From contig NC_087068.1 in assembly GCF_963678635.1 (NCBI RefSeq), positions 31,498,318-31,562,317 on the forward strand: 64,000 nt of DNA, in the 5' to 3' direction. The DNA is from Symsagittifera roscoffensis. Lineage: Eukaryota > Xenacoelomorpha > Acoela > Convolutidae. Positions 45,101 through 56,559 of the stretch are shown here, piece by piece. Position numbers and translations under genes: made by a program. The first letter of the stretch is position 1. Each line of letters opens with the position of its first letter. The notes under the pieces are model-generated. The model saw only the letters and a program-made list of their open reading frames with translations, did no database searches and had not been told where the DNA came from.

Positions 45101-46350
45101 AAACCGACGGAGACAGGAATCAGGGGTTTCCAAGTTCAAAAAAATTTCTTCCAGCTTTTGAGAAATTCTTGCGTCGAAACAACAATGGAGAACTTACAAC
45201 GGAGACAAAAGTCAATCCAGGTGACAAACGAGCAGCAACCAAATTTTTGCTGCAATAAATTCAACTTCAAAAAAATTATAATCTTCAAGAAAGATATGGT
45301 AACAGAATGTATTGTCAAAAAACAAACAATTTTATCGAATAAACCATCTTATTTGGGATCAGCAATTCCGATGTTTTGGAACTTCAGCTCTACAAGTTTC
45401 GTTTTGAAATTTTTTTAGCCTTGATGACAAGAAAGTTCGCATTTCTTAAAAGGGCAAGGATTCGCTGTTTTACGAAATAGAAACTAATGATGTGTACAGA
45501 GATCTCATCAATTTGAAAAAAATTGGCTTTAGTGCTTAGCCGGATAATCATTATCTGTTCAGTGATGGCATTAAATAACGTACCGCTAAAACTAGCCGAA
45601 GAATTGAGTGCAAAAAATTTTACAGAGGCTGTTTTTCTGAAGTCAAAGCCTACTCAATCAAATTTATGAAAGACAGTGTTTTGAGAACAAAACGCAGGGC
45701 TAAAAGAAATAATAGATCGGTCAAAACACTCTTCATTACGAAAAGTGTAAATCAGTTCTGTTTGAAAAAGAAGTGATCAGGGAGTCTGTAAACACGATGA
45801 TCAGCCGGAAGCACTTTTTATCAGTCGACGAAAGTTAAAAAAAACAGTTTTTATCTGCATTTGACAATAAAAGTTTCTACAAGGCAGATGGTATAACATC
45901 TTAAGCCTACGGGCACTTTAGATTTGCACATATCAGACAATTATCATTTGCAAATAGGACTCCAATGGGTTTTGATGAAACATCTGACATTAAAGATTAT
46001 TGTTCACATCACTATAGCTTATATCATGGACAGAAAGTTTTTGCTATCGATCAATCAGCTGAGTTATTAGCTTATGACAGTGATACATGGATATTCGCGA
46101 ACCGCTGATATCAACAATGATGATGGCGATATTATCGACTGGTATTCACCTTTAAGAAGAAAACCGTTCTTTAACTGTCCATATTTTGAATTTGAGTCCC
46201 CTGAAGATCAACCATTCAGAAAGCGCAATCAGCTACAAAACCACTGATTAGACTGGAAATTGAATAAACTACCTGATAACTGTAAAAAATGGTTAAGAAG
46301 CCGATTTAAGCCTCAGCTGCTTTTAAGCAGATTTTTCTAAGTTCGAAGTC
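42150..46350 (+). pseudogene. Polinton/Maverick-type protein-primed DNA polymerase B relic, rearranged
   Basis: Fragments of one polymerase family appear in order. There is a C2H2-like finger (YECGVCTTSF, about 42285). A block ecfaysilaa/DGVDFPMSLNL follows with NVFGLENNQIVPLFLSKK (42910-43210). Next are ASFADTEAL (about 43415), the HDHASGEVYGLAHNECNL block (about 43970) and YHDLYLKSDVILLADVFEKF (about 44540). The palm segment contains DVVNLYGG (about 44845), the motif-A position. C-terminal pieces lie at 45180-45480 and 45840-45910. Stops and frame changes interrupt throughout. Part of the exonuclease/linker region is replaced by duplicated segments. The 46090-46330 stretch (DIIDWYSPLRRKPFFNC) is of unknown origin. 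No terminal repeats or other Polinton genes were recognised. The relic is inactive. Confidence 0.75.
42967..43098 (+). repeat. 131-bp segment duplicated at 43539-43669
   Basis: The sequence from gcaggaacctaaaccataaa to acgtttttggtct recurs at 43539-43669 with only a few substitutions. Both copies lie inside the polymerase relic. The second is followed by a 32-bp tandem (gacaaattgaagtcttcgtg, at 43684 and 43716) and by words that also occur near 42170 and 44738. This records several small rearrangements after the element died. Confidence 0.85.
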
Positions 46351-46399
46351 TGATGAAGAACAATGCAAGCTGACTTCAGAATGCGGAAGAATCAGTTAG

Positions 46400-48336
46400 C
46401 GAATAAATAGTTGAGTAATTTCGTTCCGTTTGAAAGTTTATGTTTAATTTTGAATAAATTTTTGCAATCATTTTCATGTTGTTTGCATTAATATTTGTTT
46501 TTAATAAATTGATTGTGTGTGATTTATCTGCTTTTTGAATTAATTAATTTTTCCAAGTTTTAATTATAAGTCTACAGCTTTTATCCTCAGAAAATATCAG
46601 GGAGCATTAAAAAAACTCATACAAATAGGTTTTTCATTCAATAATTTATATCTCAAAAGAATCAAAACAAGCATTCTGAAAAATGAAAACTTGCATCAAC
46701 TGCAGTTTCTGAACATGTTTTTCGAGTTGAACATAATCCCTCCAGATTAGGTTTGAACTTGAGCACCTTTTCGCGCGCTGAGAAATGGATTTTCAAATTT
46801 TCGTTGAATGATTTGATTATGTATGGCTCACCTGATTAACTATCTAACTTTGATCCTAGTTGAAAAACTTTGACAGAATCAAAACTTTTGCGATTTGTTT
46901 GCAAAATTTGAGCCCGTTTTTTTTACCCCAAAAAGGGATAACTTTTGGTTTTGACTCATTTAAAAGTTACGCCAAATCTATCGAGTTGATTAATGACAAG
47001 AAAAATAATTGTTTCATTACAAAACCAATTCGTGTATTTTAGGAATTGTTAGCGGATATTCCCTTTGTTCTTCTTTATTTTTTGACTTTTATCATTCCGA
47101 CAACTGTTTAACTTGTTTAAAGATTTGTCTTTGAATGAGTGCCTATCTAGTGCACAGTTTGACCTCATATTGTTTTAAATAAAAATTGATGTTTAAATAG
47201 TAAAAAAGACTTTTTTTGTCTATCAAACATAAATAGATTATTTGATACAAATATTTGGAGATCACATATTAATCAGATTTTGTTGAACTACGTAAGTGGA
47301 ATCTTTTCGTTTCTTTTGGGTGACTATAACAGTTAAAAGTGATCCCTTTTTTGAGGTAACCACTTGGGCTCGAGTTTCACAAAATATATTGCACGCTATT
47401 GATTCTGCTAAAAATCTAAGCAACGTTTCATAATTATTCACCTAAAATAAATCCAATGTTAGAAAAACGGGTTCGTTTGCAGTTTTAAGTTTTATGCGTT
47501 TTGTCTGGATAATTTGAGTCGTTGTATTGTTTTATTTTTGATTGATATGATTTTTCTAATTAATTTTTTGATGATGATCATGATTATATAATATATATGT
47601 GTGTGAATAAGTGTGTGTGTGACAAGTTGTAAAGCAAAAGTTTGGTTTGTTATATATTCGGTTTTTTTGTAAACAATGATTTCGGTTTTGACTAACACTA
47701 ATTGAGCCAATAGAAACGTCTAACGTTTTTGATTTCTTTAAAATGTTCAATCGTTTGTTCCCTTCATTATGAAAATCACCCGGATTACCACCTAGCTGGA
47801 TTTTAAATATGAAAGCAAGGTATACTCCAGCTAAGTTAGCCAAAAGATGCTTTAAAAGAGAATTATGGTGATTATGTTGCTGTTATTGCTTAAATAGTGG
47901 TTGGTTGAATCTCCAACATGCGCGGTATATGTATTAGATAAGCAACAGCTATATAATGCATCGAGAAGTTGTGTGAATAAATCGAGACACGCAGTGTCGT
48001 GATGTGAACAAATTTGAAATGCAATAAAAGCTGTCAGTTATTTGGTATGAAATTCACGTGGAGTATTGAGCAAAACGTGCTATCTTTTGGTTGATTGTTC
48101 TATCAACCAGAATATTGCAGTGGTGTTTCAGATATTTTACTTGTGTTTCAAATATGCATTAGTTGTTCAAATATTGCACTTTTGTTTTAAATATGGCACT
48201 AGTTTTATAAAAAAAAGCACTCGTTTTATTATATTGGAGACATCGTGGTATGAGTGAGACTCTTACGCTGAGACACTTAAACTAAGATATTTGAAGTAGA
48301 CTAGTGGACTAAAGTAAGCGCGAATTTAAGTTTTTG
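46400..48336. other. Intergenic; no gene recognised, possible LTR-like trace
   Basis: No convincing coding sequence. A (TA)/(TG) microsatellite lies near 47585-47622. A segment near 47497-47525 (gttttgtctggataatttga) resembles the end of the Tc1-like element at 61827. Around 47950-48030 a TATA-like word (tatataatgc) and two AATAAA-type words, followed at 48235 by ttggagacatcgtggta, vaguely resemble an LTR and primer-binding site, but no paired LTR was seen. Confidence 0.35.
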
Positions 48337-48341
48337 TTGTA

Positions 48342-49674
48342 CACTAGTGGACAAACTTAAGAGCAATTGAGGTTTTTACTTTCCTCCCGCACTGACAAAA
48401 ATGGATTAGGATTGATTTTAGTATGAAAAAAGTACGAAGATTAAATAAAAAAGATGAAAATTGAATTGGATCGATTTAAAATCGATTGAAATTGATCTTG
48501 AAACCGGGCTGAAAAAATTGAACCAAATCAATTTTAAATCAATTTATATGCATTTTTTCCAGTCTGAATTTGTTTTTATGTTTAAGGGGATTAAAACGGA
48601 TTTAAATGGATTTTAATTGATTTTTTTCCTTCAAGATTTATCAGTATCGAATTTTTATTGCATTTATTAATTGCCTATCTGTTTTCTTTTTACATCCATA
48701 GCGTATTTTAGCATAAAAAAGACCAAATAAAAAGACCAAAACATCGATAAAACTCTATGATTTTTTTTTGCATAGTTTGAGTTCAAAAACTGATCTTTAT
48801 TGACCCTTTGCTTATTTTCTTTTATAAGTTTTGCCCAAAATCTGATTTATCTCCATAATTTTCTATGGTTTAGTTGCATATTGATGAGATCAAATTTTAA
48901 TATATTCTGACCCTTTTCTTGTTTGTTAGATAGGATTTTGCAAAATCTGATTTACAATAATTTTCTATAATTTCATTGCCTACTTTCGGGCTTAAAATAT
49001 GATTTATGTGGATCATTTTATCGAATTCCATAATATCTGGCACGAGTGTTTACATTTAAAAAATCGAGAATAAAAAATTTCAACAATTTTTTAGAGGGTA
49101 TGTTTTTTTCGCCGTGTTAGCAAAAAACTTGATTTTAGTGAGTCTGAAAATCCATCAAAATCAATTTAATCCGATTTTTAAGTCACTCAAATGGATTCAA
49201 AATTTTCAAATAAGATCAATTTAAATCGATTTAAAATCCATTTAAGTTCGTAAAATGTACCTTGTTAATCAATTTGGATCGATTTAAAATCGATTTATAA
49301 TCAGTTTAAATCGATTCGAAACCATTTTTGTCAGTGCGGGCTGTTTTTATTGTCCATTTGGGCAACCTTTTTCTCGAAAATCACTTAAGTTTTCACACAG
49401 ACCAAGAGCAAGTGCTCAAAGCTACCTTCTATGGAACTATCAATATTTGGTTTCAATGACTTACCAATGAAACCCGAGTCTGAGAATTCCAGATTTCCTC
49501 ATCTGCACCAAATTTTGCATCGGGGTGAACGATTTTTCAAATAAGCTGAGCAAAAAAAACGTTCATGCGCCGTGGAACATTCTCAGCGAAGTACATTATG
49601 TTCAAAATGGACATTGAAAACAGGCAATTTAGATAACAAAAACCTGGTTGTGCGCTTAATTCTGTCCACCAGTG
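48342..49674. mobile_element. Tc1/mariner-like non-autonomous element, TA-flanked
   Basis: The left end cactagtggacaaacttaag and the reverse complement of the right end cactggtggacagaattaag match over about 40 bases. Both are flanked by TA (48340-48341 and 49675-49676). No transposase is recognised inside. Most of the length is a second inverted-repeat element (48386-49340) nested within it. The right end is 37 bases before the start codon of the CAP-like gene at 49712. Confidence 0.75.
48386..49340. mobile_element. Nested 955-bp element with perfect 19-bp inverted ends
   Basis: It begins CCCGCACTGACAAAAATGG and ends with the exact reverse complement. The interior is rich in self-complementary words such as aaatcgatttaaaatcgatt, so most of it can fold on itself. 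No coding region and no obvious target duplication were found. The inverted ends were recognised by eye; its superfamily is unknown. Confidence 0.75.
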
Positions 49675-49711
49675 TACAATATTACTTTAATTGAATCCTT
49701 AAAGCACTGAA

Positions 49712-50653
49712 ATGTCATTCTGCAGAAGATGTATCATAAATTTGTTTTCCATTGCAACATTGGTAAAAGAAATTAACCAAAGCCCTCCGCCCTCGCCCAA
49801 AAAAATAACGAGATTTGTTGCCGATACCAACAGTTTTGGTATTAGCCAAAGGTCCCTTAACAACCAAAAAATGCTAGATCTACACAACATACACAGAAGA
49901 GCGGCGGGATTAGCCGAGTACACATGGGACAGCTCCTTACAGACAAACGCCGCTAAACTGACTGGTAGTGGCTGCACTTCTGGAAGTTCTGGATATCAAG
50001 AAAATTCAGTTAGTATTATAAAAAGCTTGGCCGGAACTACAACTGAAACTGAGGCAGCAGAGGGTATTTTTATTGAGTACTACGAAACGTCTCGCAAAGT
50101 GTACGAATATCCAACTGAAGAGCAACACTTCTCGGATTGTTTTACTCAAAACGAACGCTGGCTCAACAACACCGATGATCTTCAAGTTAAAATTCAGTTT
50201 TTGTCATTAGTAATGCGTGAACAACTCATAAGCGTAGGATGTTCAGTGCAAAAATGTCAGACAAGCTCGACCAATCAAGGAGACGCCAATTTTTTACTGG
50301 CTTGTGATTATGGTACTTCACCCAATAACAGCCAAACCTTGTTTTCAAAATACAGTTTTGTGGATATTTGCTTGGCTGAACCAGATGAGTGGCAGAGTTG
50401 TAACGATACAATGGAAAAAGCGTGTAGAATAGCCAGCGGGGACCCTGAAGAGCCGGATAGTCTGACACCAACACAATATCTGGCGTTGGAGGCTATTTTA
50501 AAGTTTGCACGTAAATACGGGAGTAACGGGACTGGGGTGGACTTAAGTAGTATAACTATGCCGGCGGCGCCAGTGACTAATCTGGAATCTAACTTTTTAC
50601 TAATCTTGCTGAGTTCAACGATATGTAAAATAGTACACACTTTAAGAGTGTGA
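49712..50653 (+). CDS. Secreted CAP-like domain protein, probably GPI-anchored (313 aa)
   Basis: The start is the ATG at 49712; an in-frame TAA at 49700 excludes an upstream start in this exon. The stop is TGA at 50651. Residues 1-22 (MSFCRRCIINLFSIATLVKE) form a weak signal peptide. A CAP-like domain spans about residues 50-240: LHNIHRRAAGLAEYTWD, GC, paired cysteines SVGCSVQKC, and the ending FVDICLAEPDEWQSCN. There is no long mucin repeat. After the domain come TPTQYLALEAILKFARKY, a Ser/Thr/Pro spacer and a C-terminal hydrophobic stretch (NFLLILLSSTICKIV) typical of a GPI signal. It is the simplest member of the family shared with the genes at 3 and 22235. As in those, CAP motifs for metal binding are not evident. 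Function unknown; a surface protein is inferred. Confidence 0.8.
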   Translation: MSFCRRCIINLFSIATLVKEINQSPPPSPKKITRFVADTNSFGISQRSLNNQKMLDLHNIHRRAAGLAEYTWDSSLQTNAAKLTGSGCTSGSSGYQENSVSIIKSLAGTTTETEAAEGIFIEYYETSRKVYEYPTEEQHFSDCFTQNERWLNNTDDLQVKIQFLSLVMREQLISVGCSVQKCQTSSTNQGDANFLLACDYGTSPNNSQTLFSKYSFVDICLAEPDEWQSCNDTMEKACRIASGDPEEPDSLTPTQYLALEAILKFARKYGSNGTGVDLSSITMPAAPVTNLESNFLLILLSSTICKIVHTLRV

Positions 50654-50661
50654 ATTTTTGC

Positions 50662-50667
50662 AATAAA
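50662..50667 (+). promoter_or_regulatory. Poly(A) signal of the 49712 gene
   Basis: AATAAA begins 9 bases after the stop codon, implying a very short 3' UTR. A second candidate lies about 90 bases further on (aaaaataaac, 50754). Confidence 0.5.
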
Positions 50668-50904
50668 GTCTTAGAAGTGTCTTAATCCTAAATGTGCATG
50701 GATAGTGAACATCATGAGGGCAAAATGCACATGTTGGACTATTATCTCATAAAAATAAACAGACGCGTAAAACTAATTCTTTAAATTTGTAAAAGACGTG
50801 TAAAACGCCAACTTTGAAACAATCTCAGTGATAAGAAACAAACTGAAAGTAGTGTCACTACAGACGGTCAAAAAATATCGCGGGATTTTCAACCAAATAG
50901 GCAT

Positions 50905-51202
50905 ATATACCTCAATTCAGTTTGGAACAATTTCTAGGACGGAATGAACCTCCGCTTATTAAGACGCAATATTAGCAAGAAAAATTATGCGTGTGAATTG
51001 TCCCGAATTGACCAAATTGACCACACTTTACATCCCCATAAGTTCACGAAAAAGGATTTCAGTGCAATATCTATCTTATTATTTTTTAGCTCAGAAGTAC
51101 AATAATTTATTGAACTTATTTTTTTTATGTTATTACTGCTCCATAAAGCTTAAAAGGCAGTTGGAACATTCAGGGCTTCGCCCTAATACGAGCAGTCTTG
51201 TT
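50905..51202. repeat. Dispersed repeat R1, copy with reversed head
   Basis: It begins with the R1 body (ttggaacaatttctaggacg, then ttgtcccgaattgaccaaat) in forward orientation. At 51129-51202 it switches to the reverse complement of the R1 head (cagggcttcgccctaatacg). That reversed head pairs with the forward head at 51604-51677 as an inverted repeat of about 74 bases around a 400-base interior. The interior has only short open frames. Confidence 0.7.
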
Positions 51203-51603
51203 GCCCCGTTTGTGTACAATGACATCATGAACGCATTTTCATTGCTGCTGTGTTATGTCTCTTGCAGCGGCTTCAGTAAAGAGTGAGTTTTTTGCTGCCA
51301 AAAACATCGAAAAATGGCTATTCTCAAACAACTCACATTAAACCTGTATATTTCAAAAACATATATGAATTATGTATTACTATCATTTTTTCATTGTATG
51401 GAACAGTATGACGATTTTTTTCAATCAGCTACAAAAAGCAGACTTTATAATTCTTATCCAAATCTATTAAATTTGTTAATCTTTGTAATCGCAAATACCC
51501 TGGATAACAAATTGCCATCGATCAAAACGAGATTCAAAGCCAGAAAAACTGAGTTATATGACAATGACTTAAATTCAAAACATCTGAAGCATTAATATAT
51601 TAA

Positions 51604-52135
51604 AACAAGACTGCTCGTATCAGGGCGAAGCCCTGAAAGTTCCGACTACCTTTTAAGGTCTATGGAGCATTAATAAGATGAAAAATTTCAATGTAATAAA
51701 AAAAAAAAAAATTTGTTTTGAAAAAAATTGAGCTTTTATGTAAAAACCATCCCCCCACTCGTCATATTAAGTACAAAGTGATAGATTTTGCGCCTATTAA
51801 CAAATCAATTATGGCATATAAGCTTCCTTGAACCAATTTGGAACAATTTCAAAGGCGGATTAATTATCGCTCGCGCGTTAATAGCGCGAAATTTATCGCG
51901 CGTTAATTGTCCCAAATTGGCCAAAATGGCAATCTTTAAACCCCCATAACTTTACGAAAAATGATCACAGGTAAAATATCTTTTCAAATTCAAGCTCTGC
52001 AAAACAATGGCTTTCGAATGATAGAAAAAAATTCCATCAAAAACGGTTAGTTAAAAAGTCGAAATTTGTCTGAAGAAAAAAAACCCACCCCGAGCACAAA
52101 TATTCCGTTACTTTCGTATCGAAAGTCGGAACAAT
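51604..52135 (+). repeat. Dispersed repeat R1, near-complete copy
   Basis: The copy is about 530 bp. Its head carries the palindrome cagggcgaagccctga. It is followed by a body with cgcg-rich inverted words (gcgcgttaatagcgcgaaat), then ttgtcccaaattggccaaaa, and a tail with ccaccccgagcacaaatatt. The next copy lies in the same orientation 147 bases downstream. No protein is encoded. Confidence 0.8.
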
Positions 52136-52281
52136 AACTGAACTTTTACAGTTTGGACTGATTTTTGTTGTAGTTTTTTCACAAATTGTAAAATTTACTG
52201 AATTATAATTGAAACAAGTGTCTGCTACCGATCAGAAAAAAATTAAGTTTACAAGGAATGATTCAAAAAACTTGAAAACAT

Positions 52282-52822
52282 AAACAAGACTGCTCGTATC
52301 AGGGCGAAGCCCTGAAGGTTCCGACTGCCTATTAAGTTTTATGGAGCAGTAATAACATTAAAAAATTAAAAGTAATAAAGAAAAAATGAAAAAAATTTTT
52401 CTAAAATTTGAAATTTTTTGTGAAAATCATCCCCCCACACGCCATATAAAGTACAAAAAGATAGATTTTACTACTTGTAACAAATCAATTATGGCAAATA
52501 AGCTTCGTTGAACCAATTTGGAACAATTTCTAGGACGGATTAATCTCCGCTTACGCGTTAATAACGCGAATTATATCGCGCGTTAATTGTCCCAAATTGG
52601 CCAAAATGGCAACCTTTAACCCCCCATAACTTTACGAAAAATGATCACAGGTGAAATATCTTTTCAAATTTGAACTTAGGACAACAATACCTTTCGAATG
52701 ATATAAAAAAATTCCGTCAAAAATGGCTAGTTAAAAAGTCGAAATTTGTCTGAAGAAAAAAAAAAACCCACCCCGAGCACAAATATTCCGTTACTTTCGT
52801 ATCGAAAGTCGGAATAATAATA
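52282..52822 (+). repeat. Dispersed repeat R1, second near-complete copy
   Basis: It has the same order of blocks as 51604-52135, with high similarity at the head, cgcg block and tail, and small indels between. The two form a spaced head-to-tail pair. Confidence 0.8.
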
Positions 52823-52849
52823 ATTTGAGCAACTATACTGTGGTAAAAA

Positions 52850-54950
52850 CGTAAGTATTACTCCATCAGAAAATGCTAGTCATAAAACTTCGTTTCGAAA
52901 AGATTTTCTAGCCTTTTTTTCATAATCCAATTGCAGGGAAATGTATGACCAGGTTTTTTGGTGCGAATAGGTCAAACAGGGTAATCATAATCATATTTAG
53001 GTCGCTTCTGGTTCGGAACATTTGTGCAAAAACATCATGGACGCAAATTTGTAGCTTCTGTACTATATTTTGCGCCATTGCATAACATTGATTCGAAACT
53101 TGTTAATGGAGCAAAAGTATAATTATTGCTCGTGTCAGAAAAACGTGTCAGAATAGCTGCAGCTTGTAAATTTTTTTTGATATTTTGAATCATGATCTTA
53201 TTTAGGTCGCTTCTGGTTCGTAACACAGGCAAAATTTTCACTAACGTAACTTCGTAGCTGTTCTGCTAAATTTTGAGCCAACGCATACATTCGGAACAAT
53301 ATATTCTTTGCTCTAAAAATGTGTCAAAATAATTGGAATGTGCAAAAAATAATTGATATTTTGATATTTTTTATGTTTGTTTTTTTTTCAAATCTGACCA
53401 TTTATTCCATGAGAAATAAACCAAAAATATTTTGAGCAACTAGAATGTGGATTTTGAGCAACAAGATTTTGAGCAATTCATTGTTGTTCAAAAATTGAAA
53501 TTTGAAAAGAACTTTGTAATCGGGCTTTTTTGTTTGTTTTTCCACGCAAAATCAAGTACCACAGTAATTCTTCGGTATTGACAAGTTATATATCAGGTTT
53601 AAGTTTTTTGAGCCTTGACTCGAGGAGCGCCAAAAATATTCGCAGGGTTTTTAATTATTTAATTAAACGTATTTAAATTTGCATTTCTTTTTAATACAGT
53701 TACCCTGGTAATATATACCATCAAGGAAAATGAAATTTAATGAAACCACATAGAAAAACCTATGTGACAAAGACCTGAAATCAAGTAACTCCAAAGCACT
53801 CTTAAGATAATATAACTCAAAATCTTATAATTGAGACTGAATTTTTTTCGGTTTTTTTTTTTCATCAATCACGTGTATTATGTTTGTTCTTTGAATAAAC
53901 AAGTGTCTAACACCAATCAGAAGAAATAGTTTAGAGTTCCGTTAAATGCTACAAAGGAACTTTAAAAAACTATATAAATTAGGTGGGACTGCGGTAACAA
54001 AAAATAAAAGGTTTGTGTGCCATATCTTTCAAAAAGTGCTTGTTTGAGAACAGAAGTGATTTTGTGAAATTTTCTATTTTGTTCTACCAGAAAACACTAG
54101 CCCTGCAACCTCTGTGAGTTGTTTTGCTAACATTTTTTCATAAGATGACAGCAGGGAAATATAAGACCAGCGTTTTTGGTGTTTGTAGCTCAAACGGGGC
54201 ATGCATGATCATACTTAGGTCGCTTCTCGTTCGAGACTCCTAGAAAAAACCTTCATGAACCCAATTTTGTAGCTATTCTGCAACATTTTGGATCAAAGCT
54301 TGTTATGTAGAGCAATATATTTTTTGCTCTAAACAAGTGTCAGAATAGTTGGAGCTGGTAAAAATATTTGATCTTCTTGATAACTCGTTTTTTCTTTATT
54401 TTTCTCTAGTTCTTGACCTTTGTTCCATCAGAAATGAACCAAAAAAATTCGAAATTAAAATTTTTTTTCTATCAATCAGAATTACAGAAGTTTTAATTTC
54501 TTGATTGCTACAAAAAAATTGAAAATTTATAGAATCTTTTGAGCAATTGACTGCGGTATTGAAAGTTTATATAACTGATGGAATTTCATTTAGAAACAGC
54601 GTATTTGAGGACAGAATTGATTGTGAGACCAAATAATTGGAAATGGAAAACAAGCCATACAACTCCCATAGTTTGCGAAATGAAATTCTATCTCTTTCTC
54701 AGAAACAAAATGCAGGGAATTTTATGACCATTGTTTTTTTTGTGTTTATAAATCAAACCGGGCCGTGATAAGTTTTTACTAGGGTTCTGGTACATAATAC
54801 ATGGCAAAAACATCACGCATGCGCTTTCGTTGCTCTTGTGCTATGTTTTTGCTAATTTATAATGTGGATCGAAACTTGCTATGAAGATCAAAAACAATTT
54901 TTTTGCTATGAGAACGTCAGAATAGCCAAAGCTTGTAAATATATATATTT
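52850..54950. repeat. Degenerate array of repeat family R3 (four copies)
   Basis: Four diverged copies of a block with tttaggtcgcttctggttcg, then tgtagct(t)ctg and gtgtcagaatag, start near 52981, 53188, 54205 and 54764. Three are preceded by a gcagggaaatgtatgacc/gcaggg-type leader. The spacing is irregular. The repeats encode nothing recognisable. Confidence 0.65.
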
Positions 54951-56559
54951 GCTTCTTTTTTTTTGTTTTTTTTTCTTCAGTATTGGATAACTATTCTACA
55001 TAAAATCAACCCAAAAGAAATCTGATTGTGCAAAAATCGATGTTACCTGCAATCCATTTTGAAACATTGAAAACGGGAAAACTTCGTATTTGGATGTTTT
55101 CATTGTTTTCAGCGCAAAACCAGATACGACAACGATCAACGACAATTCGATCTACGATCTACGACAACGAAGATTCGGATAAAAATTTAAAAACATCAAA
55201 ATAGTCCCATTGTCGAGAAAAAATAAAAACTGGTTTCCATTTTTATTTTTCAGTCTGATACTGAGCAAAGCGATCGAGTAATCTTTTGAAACAAGTAAAT
55301 TGATTGGAAAAGATAAAAATATATATTGAAAAAACTATAAGTTTTGTGCAAAAAGGCAAAAAATCATTTAGATTTTGTTATTCTCTATCTAGACAAAACT
55401 GTTGTCAGTTAACCTAATTCCCTTTTTTGTATGCTTTTGTATAGTTTTTTCCATATAAAACAAAAAAGGCAAGAGTAGAAAAAAACTGAAATGTTTTATG
55501 CATGTTGTTGGAATATCACAACAACCGGTTATCCTTGTTGTTCCGACCAGTGAAAAGGGGGAGGAACTTTGTTTTCGGGTCTGTTTTCATTGATTTTTTC
55601 TTTTTCTTATTGGTTTTGGCTCAAAATCAGCTACGACATATATTGATTGGGTTGCGTTGAGTGACATATCAGATTAAGGCCCTTACAGTCGTGATTCGAA
55701 CAACATTAAAACATCTAATAAAAATTCCCAGAGGTGAGAGAAACTAGTTCACACTTTTGATTTTTCGTCTTATTTCGAGCGGACTGATTTTAATAGCTTT
55801 AAACAAATTTTTACTTGACTTACGTTAGTTAATTATAATTACTTTAGCGCCTGTTTGGAATCAATGTTTTCAAAATTCAAAAAACGGCAAAAAACTTGAA
55901 CAAATTTTCAAATTTATTTTTTCGTTTTTCTATTTTTTTTTCTCCAAAAAATGTGTTTTTCAGTTTGCATATTTTGAAGCGGCTGTCAATTGTACCTAGT
56001 ACCTTGCTTTTTGTTCAGATCCCTTCATCACCCAAGGTCAAAAAAAAACAACCAAAATTTGAAAAAACTTTTTTTTTAGATTCTGGTGGGAACATTCTGT
56101 GCTACAAGCGCAGTAACCAGCTATTCTTATTTCAATATGACTTTTTCTTTTTAGCATAAATTTTATGGGCAAATGTAAGATTATCGAAAGGAGTTAGTTC
56201 AAAAAACAATCAAAATTTTTGAATGTCTCATTAAGATGACCGATTATTAGTCTATTATGCCAAACTTTTGGAAAATTTGGATAAAATTGTTCGAAAAATG
56301 ATATATCATTCTGCACAATTAAGTTTGTATTGAAACCTGCTTACGCAAAAAAAAACTGGGATTCGAAATTCCTCTTTCCTCTGGAGCTCAGCGGATAAAA
56401 AAACGGTTGAATTTGAATGCTAGCATCTGCATTGAAATTATTTGAAAGATTGAATAGTTTCCCTTGAAAGCGTTTTGAAGCCGTTCAAAACCTTTGCGTC
56501 TCATCTACGTCTCATATCTTCAAAACAGCAACCTATAAATTTCTTGCATGTCTGTTCCG
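54951..56559. other. Intergenic with R2-related fragments
   Basis: No gene was recognised. 55480-55720 (gggggaggaactttgttttc ... gtgattcgaacaa) is related in reverse orientation to 33660-33840. The R2 signature (ctcagcggataaaaaaa) recurs near 56387. A short acgacaacga repeat lies near 55125-55170. Confidence 0.45.

Noticed and set aside
47940-48260. Solo LTR (TATA-like word, AATAAA words, then ttggagacatcgtgg)
   Set aside because: No paired LTR, target duplication or defined ends were found, so it is only mentioned in the spacer entry.
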